Positions 42,050 through 49,922 of a DNA stretch of 60,211 nt are shown one piece after another. Below the pieces are notes generated by a model that was not told where the DNA came from, searched no databases, and saw nothing but the letters and a program-made list of their open reading frames with translations. The translations under genes were made by a program, and so were the position numbers. Location of the stretch: positions 1-60,211 of the forward strand of contig JBHOQW010000194.1 in NCBI GenBank assembly GCA_042408665.1, given 5' to 3'. Numbering within the stretch: position 1 is the stretch's first letter; the number at the start of each line of letters is the position of its first letter. Origin of the DNA: CAUJGQ01 sp042408665. GTDB taxonomy: Bacteria > Chloroflexota > Dehalococcoidia > CAUJGQ01.

Positions 42050-43831
42050 CTAGGGCGCCGTGCGCGGTTGCTGCACCAGGGACTCCGGGCGGTCGGGCGG
42101 CACGCGCAGGTAGGTGAGCACGTCACGCGCGAGGCGTGCAAACACCGGCGCGGTCAGCACACCGCCGAAGTCGGCGCTGCTCAGGTAATCCAGCTTCACG
42201 AGGATGGCGACGCGCGGATCGTTCAGCGGGGCGAACCCGACGTACGAGGGGATGGTCACTTCCTCAACGTAGGCATCGCCGCGCGGGCCGGCCTCCCGGG
42301 TCGGCACGTAGGCGGTGCCGGACTTCCCGGCGGCACTGTACCCCGGCACCCGCGCGAGCGCGTTCGCCTCCACCACCTCGCGCATCATGGCCGTGAGGGT
42401 ACGTGCCGTTGCCTCGCTGATGACCCGTCGGACCGCTTCCGGCCGCGTGGTGCGCACGCCGTCCGCGCCGCGCGTCTCCTGCACCACATACGGTCGCATG
42501 AGCGTCCCGCCGTTGGCAATAGCGGACACCATGCCGATCACCTGCAGCGGTGTGGCGCTGAGCCCCTGGCCGAAGCTGTTGGAGGCCAGATCGGCGCGGT
42601 ACCAATCCGGGTCGGCCGGCAGGCGCACGGCGCCGGCCGCCTCGCCGCTCAACTCAATGCCGGACGGCGTGCCGAAGCCGAAGGCGCGCACGTAGCGATA
42701 GAACAGCTCCGGCCCGAGCACCTTGTCCGCCAGCCACACCGTGCCCGTGTTCAGCGAGCGCACCAGCACGGTGGTCATGGTGGTGGGCCCGTTGGCCGAG
42801 TAGTCCCAGTTGTGAAAGGCGCGCCCGCCCACGACGGCGGTGCCCGTGTCGTTGTAGGTGGTGTTCGGCGTCACCTTGCCGCTGTCCAGGGCGGCGGCCA
42901 TCGTCACCAGCTTGAACACCGAGCCGGGCTCGTACTGGTCGGTGACGGCACGGTTGCGCACCAGCTCCATCTGCTTGGGATCGTTCAGGTCCAGGGTGGC
43001 GCGGGAGAAGCTGGGGCGGGTGGCCATGGCCAGGATGGCGCCGGTGCGCGGGTCCTGCACGATGATGGTGCCGCCCTTGGCCTTGGTGCGCCGGATGGCC
43101 TCGTCCAGCTCCCGCTCGGCCATGCGCTGGATGGTGCGGTCTATGGTCAGCACCACATCGTGGCCCGGCACCGGCTCGACCTGCCGTCGGTAGCCGAAGG
43201 GGATGGGGTTGCCGAGGCTGTCGCGCTCGAACCAGACGGTGCCGGGCCGGCCGGTGAGCGCGGCGTCGAGGTCGGCCTCGACACCGGTCAAGCCGTTGCC
43301 ATCCCGGCCGGTAAAGCCGAGAAGGGGGGCGGCGGCATCGCCTTCTGGGTAGACGCGCCGGCTGGTCTGCTCCAGGATCACGCCGGGGATGCCGGCCTCG
43401 GCCACCTTGCGACCGGTGTCGTAGTCCACCTGCCGCGCCAGGAGCACGGTGCCGCCTCCCTCGCCGCCGGTGGCGGAGAAGATCTCGCCCGGTGTGCGAC
43501 CCAGGAGCGGGGCCAGCCGCTCCGCGTAGCGCAAGGCGGCGCGCTCATCGGCCCACACCTTGCGGTCGATGGCGATGTCCCAGGTGTCGACGGAGGTGGC
43601 AAGCGGGTAGCCGTTGCGGTCCAAGATGGTACCGCGGTGCGCCGGCAGGACGCGCTGCCCGATGTGCTCGCCGAGCGCTTCGGCGGCGTACTCCGGGTGC
43701 TGCACGACCTGCAGGTAGGCGAGGCGCGCCACGAGACCGATGGCGCTCATCCCCAGCACCAGCGCGACCGCCCACAACCGCCAGAGTGGCTGCCTACCCT
43801 TGGGGCCTTTGCCGTTCACCGCCTGCTGCAT
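42050..43831 (-). CDS. ftsI: Class B penicillin-binding protein (FtsI type)
   Basis: Septal transpeptidase, partner of FtsW. Short cytoplasmic N-terminus, one membrane helix (about residues 17-40), the pedimer block RGTILDRNGYPLATS, and the transpeptidase domain with SxxK (Ser304-Lys307 in EPGSVFK), SxN (Ser359-Asn361) and KSG (503-505). 593 residues, no PASTA domains. Located between ftsL and murF, where murE would normally intervene. Confidence 0.94.
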   Translation of the reverse strand: MQQAVNGKGPKGRQPLWRLWAVALVLGMSAIGLVARLAYLQVVQHPEYAAEALGEHIGQRVLPAHRGTILDRNGYPLATSVDTWDIAIDRKVWADERAALRYAERLAPLLGRTPGEIFSATGGEGGGTVLLARQVDYDTGRKVAEAGIPGVILEQTSRRVYPEGDAAAPLLGFTGRDGNGLTGVEADLDAALTGRPGTVWFERDSLGNPIPFGYRRQVEPVPGHDVVLTIDRTIQRMAERELDEAIRRTKAKGGTIIVQDPRTGAILAMATRPSFSRATLDLNDPKQMELVRNRAVTDQYEPGSVFKLVTMAAALDSGKVTPNTTYNDTGTAVVGGRAFHNWDYSANGPTTMTTVLVRSLNTGTVWLADKVLGPELFYRYVRAFGFGTPSGIELSGEAAGAVRLPADPDWYRADLASNSFGQGLSATPLQVIGMVSAIANGGTLMRPYVVQETRGADGVRTTRPEAVRRVISEATARTLTAMMREVVEANALARVPGYSAAGKSGTAYVPTREAGPRGDAYVEEVTIPSYVGFAPLNDPRVAILVKLDYLSSADFGGVLTAPVFARLARDVLTYLRVPPDRPESLVQQPRTAP

Positions 43832-43866
43832 CCATCCGTGCTGTGCTCGACGCGTCCGCCTCGTCG

Positions 43867-43915
43867 GCCGGGCGGTGAACGGTAGGGGTGGGACAAACGC
43901 CGTTCACCGCCCGGC
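43867..43915 (-). terminator. 16-bp perfect hairpin between ftsL and ftsI
   Basis: GCCGGGCGGTGAACGG (43867-43882) and CCGTTCACCGCCCGGC (43900-43915) form a perfect 16-bp stem with a 17-base loop; with one bulge the stem extends by four pairs. No T run. It lies in the 90-base gap between two genes of the same operon, so it is more likely an attenuator, RNA-stability or processing element than a full terminator. Confidence 0.6.
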
Positions 43916-43921
43916 GACGGC

Positions 43922-44368
43922 TCACCGGAACGGCAGGCGTGCCAGGAGCCGCTCCCAGAAGCCGGTCGGACGCGCGGGCACGTGGGGCGGCGGCTCCGGG
44001 ACGTAGCGCGCCGGAATCTGGCGCGGGGCCGGCGGCGGCACGTTGACCTGCACGCTGATGGCGCGCTCCGCTGGCACCATCCCCAGTCGGCCCCGCGCCT
44101 CCCGCTCGACCCGCTCCAGCGAGCCGAGGCGGGCGATGTCCACCTGGGCGTTGTAGATGGCCGCCTGCAAGTCGCTGCGCCGCTGCTCCAGCGCGCGGAT
44201 CTCGTAGCCGGTGGTGGTGAGGTTGCTGCTCTGCACCACGGGCAGGAGGGCCGCCGTCGCCACCAGCGCCGCGGCCATCAGTGTGCCCGAACGGGGCAGG
44301 CGGGTCGGCCGGGCCTGTGCCTGAGGGCGGCTCTCCGCCCGGGGACGGGTGGAATCGACAGCGACCAT
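43922..44368 (-). CDS. ftsL: FtsL-like cell division protein
   Basis: A 148-residue bitopic protein with a basic N-terminus, one membrane helix (about residues 30-47), a predicted coiled coil (YEIRALEQRRSDLQAAIYNAQVDIARLGSLERVEREARGRLGM) and a proline-rich C-terminus. The position between rsmH and ftsI and the helix-coil plan fit FtsL; sequence conservation of FtsL is always low, and a septum formation initiator (FtsB/DivIC) type is possible. ATG after AAGGACA. Confidence 0.75.
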   Translation of the reverse strand: MVAVDSTRPRAESRPQAQARPTRLPRSGTLMAAALVATAALLPVVQSSNLTTTGYEIRALEQRRSDLQAAIYNAQVDIARLGSLERVEREARGRLGMVPAERAISVQVNVPPPAPRQIPARYVPEPPPHVPARPTGFWERLLARLPFR

Positions 44369-44413
44369 GGCGGGGTGTCCTTCCGAGTGTTGCTGTGGTG
44401 TCGCCCGGTTGAG

Positions 44414-45412
44414 TTACAGGCGCTCGGCCACGCGCATCCGCGCGCTGCGGGCACGGGGATTGGCGGCGACCTCCGCCGGAGAGGGCCGGATCGGGCGGCG
44501 CGTGATCTCGCGCAGGGTGGCGCGGTGGCCGCACACGCAGGTGGGCAGCGCGGGCGGGCAGATGCAGTCCCGGCTCTCCTGCCGGATGAACTCCTTCACG
44601 ATGCGGTCCTCCAACGAGTGGTAGCTGATCACCACCAACCGCCCTCCAGGAGCCTCGAGCAGGTCGTGGGCTGCACGTACCGCCGCGGCCAACGAATCCA
44701 GTTCCCGGTTGACCACGATGCGCAACGCCTGAAAGGTGCGCGTTGCAGGGTGGATTCTACGCTCGGCTCTGCCCACGGCCTGCTCGACGATCCTGGCGAG
44801 CTGCCCGGTGGTGGTCACCGGGCGGGAGCGCACGATGGCGCGGGCGATCGCCCGGCTGCGCCGCTCCTCGCCGTACCGGTAGATGAGATCCGCCAGTTCC
44901 TCCTCGCTGTAGCTGTTGACGATATCCCGCGCCGATACCGGCAGGCTCGGGTCCATGCGCATGTCCAGCGGCTGGTCCTGGCTGAAGGCGAACCCACGGC
45001 CGTGCGGCCCCAACTGGTAGCTGGATACCCCAAGGTCCAGCAGGACGCCGGCCACCGGCCGGAACCCCTCCCGCGTGGCGATCTCGGCCATGTCGCGGAA
45101 GTTGCCCTGCACCAACCGCACCCGCGACCCGAACCGCGCCAGGCGCTCACGGGCGATGGCCAGCGCGTCCGGGTCGACGTCGATACCGAGCAGGGTGCCA
45201 TCCGGCGCGCTCGCCTCCAGGATCGCCGCCGCATGGCCGCCCAGCCCCACCGTGGCGTCGATGTAGCGGCGGCCGGGGCGCACCCGCAGCGCCTCGACGA
45301 CCTCCCGCACGAGCACGGGCACGTGCTCCGCGGAAGGCGTGGCCCGGTCGGATGCCTCCGCCACCGGCTCCCTGGCCTGCACCCGGCCCGCCACCCGCTG
45401 CCCGCCCGTCAT
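44414..45412 (-). CDS. rsmH: 16S rRNA (cytosine1402-N4)-methyltransferase
   Basis: Methylates C1402 of 16S rRNA. HVPVLVREVVEALRVRPGRRYIDATVGLGGHAAAILEA (SAM loop), VLLDLGVSSYQLGPHGRGFAFSQDQPLDMRMDP, EEELADLIYRYGEERRSRAIARAIV, RTFQALRIVVNREL and VVISYHSLEDRIVKEF. Length 332, with about 27 extra residues at the N-terminus from the ATG at 45412. First gene of the dcw cluster; mraZ, usually upstream, is absent. A -10-like TATAAC lies at 45477-45472 on the minus strand, without a clear -35. Confidence 0.95.
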   Translation of the reverse strand: MTGGQRVAGRVQAREPVAEASDRATPSAEHVPVLVREVVEALRVRPGRRYIDATVGLGGHAAAILEASAPDGTLLGIDVDPDALAIARERLARFGSRVRLVQGNFRDMAEIATREGFRPVAGVLLDLGVSSYQLGPHGRGFAFSQDQPLDMRMDPSLPVSARDIVNSYSEEELADLIYRYGEERRSRAIARAIVRSRPVTTTGQLARIVEQAVGRAERRIHPATRTFQALRIVVNRELDSLAAAVRAAHDLLEAPGGRLVVISYHSLEDRIVKEFIRQESRDCICPPALPTCVCGHRATLREITRRPIRPSPAEVAANPRARSARMRVAERL

Positions 45413-45590
45413 GTGCCTTTGCCGTCCCCACTACCGACCGGCGTCCGCCGTCGGGCCGGCCACAGGCCCATGTTATACTGAAGCTGACCTCAGGCCGGCC
45501 GGCGCCCCCACCGGCCGTCTCCGGTAACTCGTGCGGACGGCGTATGCACTGGGGCCTGCGGGCGTCCCTATGATAGCCGTCCGCCCCCCG

Positions 45591-45619
45591 TTGCGCGGTG
45601 TTCCTTATGGCAATATAGG
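45591..45619 (+). promoter_or_regulatory. Promoter of the mogA/moaB-like gene and trmD
   Basis: TTGCGC (45591-45596), a 17-base spacer and TATAGG (45614-45619). A second -10-like TATACT is at 45629-45634. Both are in the 266-base divergent gap upstream of the GTG start at 45679. Confidence 0.5.
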
Positions 45620-45678
45620 ACAACGGGCTATACTCGGTCGGGCGTGGGCGGCGCAGATGCCCGACCGCGAGGGCTGCG

Positions 45679-46167
45679 GTGACGCTGCGTGTGGGGATCC
45701 TCACCCTCTCGGATAGAGCCAGTCGCGGCGAGCGGGTGGACACGGCCGGGGCGGCCGTGCGCGAGCTGCTCACCGGCATCGGCGCCCAGGTGGTGCGGTA
45801 TGCGGTGATCCCGGACGAGCGCGATCTCATCGCCACCACCCTGCGCGCATGGGCGGACGGCGGAGACCTGGACCTGATCGTTACGACCGGCGGCACCGGC
45901 CTGTCGCCGCGTGACGTCACGCCGGAGGCGACGCTGGCGGTGGTCGATTACCTCGTACCGGGCATGGCCGAGGCGATGCGCGCCGCCGGGCTGCGGCAGA
46001 CGCCGATGGCGATGCTCTCCCGCGGGGTGTGCGGTGTGCGCGGCCGCACGCTGATCGTCAACCTGCCCGGCAGCGAGAAGGGGGTGCGCGAGAACCTGAG
46101 CGTGCTGCTGCCCGTGCTGCCGCACGCCGTGGAGACCCTACATGGTCCCGTCGAACACGGGTCGTGA
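45679..46167 (+). CDS. MogA/MoaB-family molybdenum cofactor protein
   Basis: A 162-residue protein of the MoCF-binding family, which adenylylates molybdopterin before metal insertion. VGILTLSDRASRGERVDTAG, LIVTTGGTGLSPRDVTPEATLAVVDYLVPGMAEAMR and LIVNLPGSEKGVRENL are typical of MogA/MoaB. The GTG start follows GAGGG. It is 12 bases upstream of trmD, likely co-transcribed. No other Mo-cofactor genes are in the window, so MogA versus MoaB cannot be decided. Confidence 0.88.
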   Translation: MTLRVGILTLSDRASRGERVDTAGAAVRELLTGIGAQVVRYAVIPDERDLIATTLRAWADGGDLDLIVTTGGTGLSPRDVTPEATLAVVDYLVPGMAEAMRAAGLRQTPMAMLSRGVCGVRGRTLIVNLPGSEKGVRENLSVLLPVLPHAVETLHGPVEHGS

Positions 46168-46179
46168 GCAAAGAGCTCG

Positions 46180-47076
46180 ATGCGCTTCGATATCTTGACG
46201 CTCTTCCCACGCATGTTTTGCGGGCCGTTCGATGAGAGCATCATCGGGCGGGCCCGTAAAGCGGGGTTGATTCAGATCCACATTCACAACATCCGCGATT
46301 ACGCCGAGGGAAAGCATAAGGTCACGGACGATTACCCGTTCGGTGGCGGCCCCGGGATGGTGATGAAGCCGCAGCCGATCTTCGACTGCCTGGCCGCCGT
46401 ACGCCCCCTGGACCCGGAGCCCGGCCGGGTGGTCCTGCTCACGCCGCAGGGGCGGGTGCTGAACCAGGCGATCGTGCGTGAGCTGGCCCGCCTACCGCGC
46501 CTGATCTTGATCTGCGGACACTACGAAGGGGTGGACGAGCGCGTGCGCGAGGCGCTGGTAGAGGATGAGATCTCCATCGGCGATTACATCGTCTCCGGGG
46601 GAGAGATTGCCGCCATCGTGGTGGTGGACGCGGTGGCGCGCGAGGTGCCGGGCGTCGTGGGCTCACGCGAATCGCTGCGGGAGGAATCGCACGCCAGCGG
46701 CCTGCTGGAGTACCCCCAGTACACGCGGCCGGCGGTCTTCCGCGGTATGGCGGTGCCTGATATCCTGTTGAGTGGTCACCACGGTGAGATCGCCAAATGG
46801 CGCCGCCGGCAGAGCATCCTGCGCACCGCCCTGCGCCGGCCAGATCTCCTGGCGCGCGCCCAGCTCACCGATGAGGAGCGCGCCTGGCTGGCCGAGCAGC
46901 TGGCCGCCCGCGGCGAGAACCTGCCAAGCGGCAGTGCGCGGGCCCTCACTTCTGACCACGGCCCGCTGAGGACGGCGGCACATCCCCCGGCCCGACCGGG
47001 GGGCGGGGAGGCACAGCAGACCGGGGTGGCTGAAGGCCGGGGTGAGGGCCTGCCGTCCGGCAACGAGACGACATAA
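46180..47076 (+). CDS. trmD: tRNA (guanine37-N1)-methyltransferase with repeat-derived tail
   Basis: Methylates G37 of tRNAs reading CNN and similar codons, preventing frameshifts. SPOUT fold: MRFDILTLFPRMF, DDYPFGGGPGMVMKPQPIFD, LTPQGRVLNQ, LILICGHYEGVDERVREALVEDEISIGDYIVSGGEIAAIVVVDAVAREVPGVVG, SLREESHASGLLEYPQYTRP and ILLSGHHGEIAKWRR. The normal protein would end about residue 250; here 298. The last 45 or so residues (ALTSDHGPLRT...) are encoded by a REP-like repeat (46942-47049) and are not TrmD-like. Confidence 0.94.
   Translation: MRFDILTLFPRMFCGPFDESIIGRARKAGLIQIHIHNIRDYAEGKHKVTDDYPFGGGPGMVMKPQPIFDCLAAVRPLDPEPGRVVLLTPQGRVLNQAIVRELARLPRLILICGHYEGVDERVREALVEDEISIGDYIVSGGEIAAIVVVDAVAREVPGVVGSRESLREESHASGLLEYPQYTRPAVFRGMAVPDILLSGHHGEIAKWRRRQSILRTALRRPDLLARAQLTDEERAWLAEQLAARGENLPSGSARALTSDHGPLRTAAHPPARPGGGEAQQTGVAEGRGEGLPSGNETT
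46942..47049. repeat. REP-like palindromic element, copy 1 (inside trmD 3' end)
   Basis: Outer inverted repeat GCCCTCAC (46942-46949) and GTGAGGGC (47042-47049), with an inner hairpin CCCCCGG-CCCGA-CCGGGGG. The right part 47022-47049 matches 54478-54505 at 27 of 28 bases. It is read as the C-terminus of TrmD. Confidence 0.65.
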
Positions 47077-47160
47077 GGTCCGCGTCCATCGGCGCGGGCC
47101 TTTGCCATGCGCCGGCCGCCCGCGGCAGCGCGGGGAGATGGACGAACAGGAGCGACAGCC

Positions 47161-47529
47161 ATGGACTTGAGCAGCGTGGTCGAGGTGACACCCAACCCCA
47201 ACATCCCCGACTTCCGCGTCGGCGACACGGTGCGCGTCACCCTCAAAGTGGTCGAGGGCGACAAGGAGCGCCTGCAGGCGTTCGAAGGGGTAGTGATCCG
47301 CAAGCGGCGGGCCGGCACAAGCTCCAACTTCACCGTGCGTCGGATCGCCAGCGGCGTGGGTGTGGAGCGCACCTTCCCCATCTACTCGCCCCGGATCGAG
47401 AAGGTGGAGGTGATCCGCCAGGGCAAGGTGCGCCGCGCCAAGCTGTACTACCTGCGTGGTCTGTCCGGCAAGGCCGCCCGTATCAAGGAGCGCGGTCGCC
47501 CGCAGAAGCAGAACGCCGGCTCCGCGTAG
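47161..47529 (+). CDS. rplS: 50S ribosomal protein L19
   Basis: Large-subunit ribosomal protein at the subunit interface. PDFRVGDTVRVTLKVVEGDKERLQAFEGVVIRKRRAGTSSNFTVRRIASGVGVERTFPIYSPRIEKVEVIRQGKVRRAKLYYLRGLSGKAARIKER is a full L19. ATG at 47161 with AGGAG about 10 bases upstream; 122 residues. The trmD-rplS order is standard. An imperfect GC hairpin (47078-47101) sits in its leader. Confidence 0.96.
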   Translation: MDLSSVVEVTPNPNIPDFRVGDTVRVTLKVVEGDKERLQAFEGVVIRKRRAGTSSNFTVRRIASGVGVERTFPIYSPRIEKVEVIRQGKVRRAKLYYLRGLSGKAARIKERGRPQKQNAGSA

Positions 47530-47567
47530 CCGGTGCACCCGCCCCGTCCCGATAGGGAGGTGCGACC

Positions 47568-47855
47568 ATGGCCCGTCGGCTCCTCTCCGACGCGGAGATC
47601 GAGGAGGCGCTGGCCCGCCTGCCGGGCTGGCGGCGCGAGGGCAACGCCATCACCAAGCAGTACCAGTTCCGCGATTTCCGGGCGGCGATGTGGTTCATGA
47701 ATGCCGCGGCGGCCGCGGCAGATGCGATGGACCACCATCCGGAGTGGTGCAACGTCTACAACCGCGTCACCGTCACCCTGCGCACCCACGACGCGGGTGG
47801 CGTCACCGAGTGGGACGTGCGCCTGGCCGAGGCGATGGAGCGCGCCGCCCGCTGA
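47568..47855 (+). CDS. phhB: Pterin-4a-carbinolamine dehydratase
   Basis: Recycles 4a-hydroxytetrahydropterin and, in bacteria, may act in other pterin reactions. 95 residues: ALARLPGWRREGNAITKQYQFRDFRAAMWFMNAAAAAADAMDHHPEWCNVYNRVTVTLRTHDAGGVTEWDVRLAEAME, with the catalytic histidines in DHHPEW and the RTHDAGG loop. ATG after GGGAGGT. No phenylalanine hydroxylase is near, so the pathway is unclear. Confidence 0.92.
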   Translation: MARRLLSDAEIEEALARLPGWRREGNAITKQYQFRDFRAAMWFMNAAAAAADAMDHHPEWCNVYNRVTVTLRTHDAGGVTEWDVRLAEAMERAAR

Positions 47856-47862
47856 GGCGGTC

Positions 47863-48336
47863 TCATCCGTCCAGCACGCCGGCGGCCAAGCGCAGCATCG
47901 CCTCGGCGAAGGCGGCGCGTACCGTGAGGCGGTCGCCGCTGCACTGAAGCCGCTCGGCGCGGCGCTCCCCCTCGCGGATGATGGCCACGAACACCGTGCC
48001 CACGGGTTTCTCGGCGGTGCCGCCGGTGGGGCCGGCGATGCCGGTGGCCGCCACGGCCACGTCGGCGCCCAGCAGGCGGCGGGCGCCGTCGGCCATGGCC
48101 AGGGCACACTCGGCGCTCACCGCCCCGTGCGCGCGCAGCAGCGCCTCCGGCACGCCCAGTACCGCCACCTTCACCCGGTTGCTGTAGGCCACCACGCCGC
48201 CCAGAAACACCTTGGAGCTGCCCGGCACGTTAGTGATGCGGTATCCCGCCAGGCCGCCGGTGTCGGTCTCCGCCAGGGCCAGCGTCAGGCCGCGGGCCGT
48301 GTATTCCGCCACGATGCGCGCTTCCAAGGTGCTCAC
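47863..48336 (-). CDS. pncC: Nicotinamide-nucleotide amidase (CinA C-terminal domain)
   Basis: Deamidates NMN to NaMN in NAD recycling. 157 residues equal to the CinA C-terminal domain without the N-terminal MoCF part: LTLALAETDTGGLAGYRITNVPGSSKVFLGGVVAYSNRVKVAVLGVPEALLRAHGAVSAECALAMADGARRLLGADVAVAATGIAGPTGGTAEKPVGTVFVAI. In most family members the first motif reads AESCTGG; here it is AETDTGG, so the usual serine position holds Thr or Asp, and activity is not certain. GTG after GGGAGGGG. Confidence 0.82.
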   Translation of the reverse strand: MSTLEARIVAEYTARGLTLALAETDTGGLAGYRITNVPGSSKVFLGGVVAYSNRVKVAVLGVPEALLRAHGAVSAECALAMADGARRLLGADVAVAATGIAGPTGGTAEKPVGTVFVAIIREGERRAERLQCSGDRLTVRAAFAEAMLRLAAGVLDG

Positions 48337-48401
48337 CGCGCCCCTCCCGTCGCCGGTATGCCGCCCCTCGGGGCGACTCCCGGCCGTCCGCGGGCCCGCG
48401 C

Positions 48402-49217
48402 CTAGCCGCCGGCGGCCGTGGCCTCTGCCCGCTCCACCTCGGCGAGGAAGGGCAGCACGAGGTCCAGCACCCTGTCCGGTGCCTCACGCACCAGGGTGTG
48501 CCCCAGCCCTTCCAGGATGTGCAGCCGTGCGCCGGGGATGGCGCGGCTGATGATCACCGAGCCGCCCGGCGGCGTCTGCTTGTCCTCGGAACCGACGAGC
48601 ACCAACGTCGGTACCCGCACCCGCTTGAGCTCCTCGGTGTAGTTGTAATCGGCCACGGCCCGCGCCACCTGGGCGTAGATGCGCGGGTCGTTCATGCGGA
48701 TGCGGCGCTCCTCCGCCTCGCGCACCTCCGGGTGCTGCCGCAGGTACTCCTCCGTGACGTGCGGCGCTCGGTTCTGCCTGATCCATGCGGCCATGCCCTC
48801 ACGCTCGATGAGCTCGGCCTGGCGGTACCATGCCTCACGCGCCCGCTCGTTGACCTGGCTGGAGGTGCTCATGATCACGGCGGCCAGCGTCTTCTCGGGA
48901 AAGTCGAGGATGAACCGCTGGGTGATGGTGCCGCCCATCGAGGTGCCCATAATCACCGCCTTGTCGGCGCCGATGTGCTCCAACAACGCGGCCAGGTCCC
49001 GCGCGAACTGGGCGATGCTGTGCTCGGCGGCCGGGTTCTTCTCCGATTCGCCGAAGCCGCGCACATCCCAAGTCAGCACGCGGTACCGCTCCGCCAGCCT
49101 AGGCACGATGGGCGACCAGTCGGCGCCGCTGCCGCCGATGCCGTGCGTGAGGGCGATGGTGCGCCCGCTACCGGTGACCTCGTAGTGCAGCTCTACCCCG
49201 TTGATGCGCGCCCGCAT
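48402..49217 (-). CDS. Alpha/beta-fold hydrolase
   Basis: A 271-residue alpha/beta hydrolase of unknown substrate. Oxyanion region ALTHGIGGSGADW, nucleophile elbow VIMGTSMGGTITQ (catalytic Ser), acid VLVGSEDKQTPPGG and C-terminal His in LEGLGHTLVREAP. The cap helices are Arg/Glu-rich. The ATG at 49217 follows AGGAGG. It is the third gene of a four-gene minus-strand group (FAD oxidoreductase, PHP, this, pncC). Resembles beta-ketoadipate enol-lactonase type hydrolases, but this is not specific. Confidence 0.85.
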   Translation of the reverse strand: MRARINGVELHYEVTGSGRTIALTHGIGGSGADWSPIVPRLAERYRVLTWDVRGFGESEKNPAAEHSIAQFARDLAALLEHIGADKAVIMGTSMGGTITQRFILDFPEKTLAAVIMSTSSQVNERAREAWYRQAELIEREGMAAWIRQNRAPHVTEEYLRQHPEVREAEERRIRMNDPRIYAQVARAVADYNYTEELKRVRVPTLVLVGSEDKQTPPGGSVIISRAIPGARLHILEGLGHTLVREAPDRVLDLVLPFLAEVERAEATAAGG

Positions 49218-49265
49218 AGGTGCCTCCTGCTGTGCGTTCTGGCCGATCGTGCCCGCGGCGGCCGG

Positions 49266-49922
49266 TCAGGGGACCACGCCGGCCAACCACACCGCCTCGT
49301 ACCGGCCGGCGCCCAGCGCCGCCACCAGATCGGCCTCGTCGCGTACCGGCATGTGGAAGCGGGTAGCGGCACGACCGACCTCGTGCGGGGCGTGGCAGTC
49401 GGAACCGCCGGTGCCGGGGCGGCCGCACAGCCACGCCAGCGCCGCGGCGGCCCCATTCTGGGCCGGGCCGTCGCTGCCGTTGATCGCCTCCACCGCGTCG
49501 AACAGGTGCGTGAGCGCCGACGCCGTCGGCCGCGGCTGGCCGGCACGGGCCGGATGGGCCAGCACCATCACGCCGCCGGCACGGGTGACGGCGGCGCGCA
49601 GGGTGGCGGCGAGGAACATCCCCGGCGGTGGCTCGTCCAGCCCGAAGACCAGCGCGTGCCCGAGCTCGGTGGTCACCTCCATGCCGCGCAGCACGAGGAA
49701 GCCGTGCTCCGCGCGCAGCTGCGCGATGGCCGCGGCCGGCCAGAGGCGGTCGTGCTCGGTGAGGCAGATGCCGTCCAAGCCGCACCGGCGTGCCCGCGCG
49801 ATCAGCTCCACCACGGACAGGGAGCTGCACGTCGAAAGCGGCTGGGTGTGGCAGTGCAGGTCGATCAGCACACCGCCAGGGTACGGACCCGCTCGTCGAG
49901 ACGGTAGGATGGGCTTGCTCAC
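49266..49922 (-). CDS. PHP-domain phosphoesterase
   Basis: Metal-dependent phosphoesterase of the PHP family. VLIDLHCHTQPLSTCSSLSVVELIARARRCGLDGICLTEHDRLW carries the HxH and the next metal ligands; RGMEVTTELGHALVFG, VMVLAHPARAGQP and TGGSDCHAPHEVGRA complete the metal sites. Substrate unknown (family members act on AMP-type or trinucleotide substrates). The GTG at 49922 overlaps the oxidoreductase TGA (GTGA) and has AGGAG 5 bases upstream, deciding this start (218 residues) over a GTG at 49871. Confidence 0.85.
   Translation of the reverse strand: MSKPILPSRRAGPYPGGVLIDLHCHTQPLSTCSSLSVVELIARARRCGLDGICLTEHDRLWPAAAIAQLRAEHGFLVLRGMEVTTELGHALVFGLDEPPPGMFLAATLRAAVTRAGGVMVLAHPARAGQPRPTASALTHLFDAVEAINGSDGPAQNGAAAALAWLCGRPGTGGSDCHAPHEVGRAATRFHMPVRDEADLVAALGAGRYEAVWLAGVVP

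Noticed and set aside
42050..43831. Hidden murE inside or antisense to ftsI
   Set aside because: All conserved PBP motifs are in the minus frame, and no Mur ligase ATP loop or DNPR motif occurs in other frames there.
46180..47076. Frameshift at the trmD end
   Set aside because: The frame is continuous; the extra tail is explained by the repeat element.
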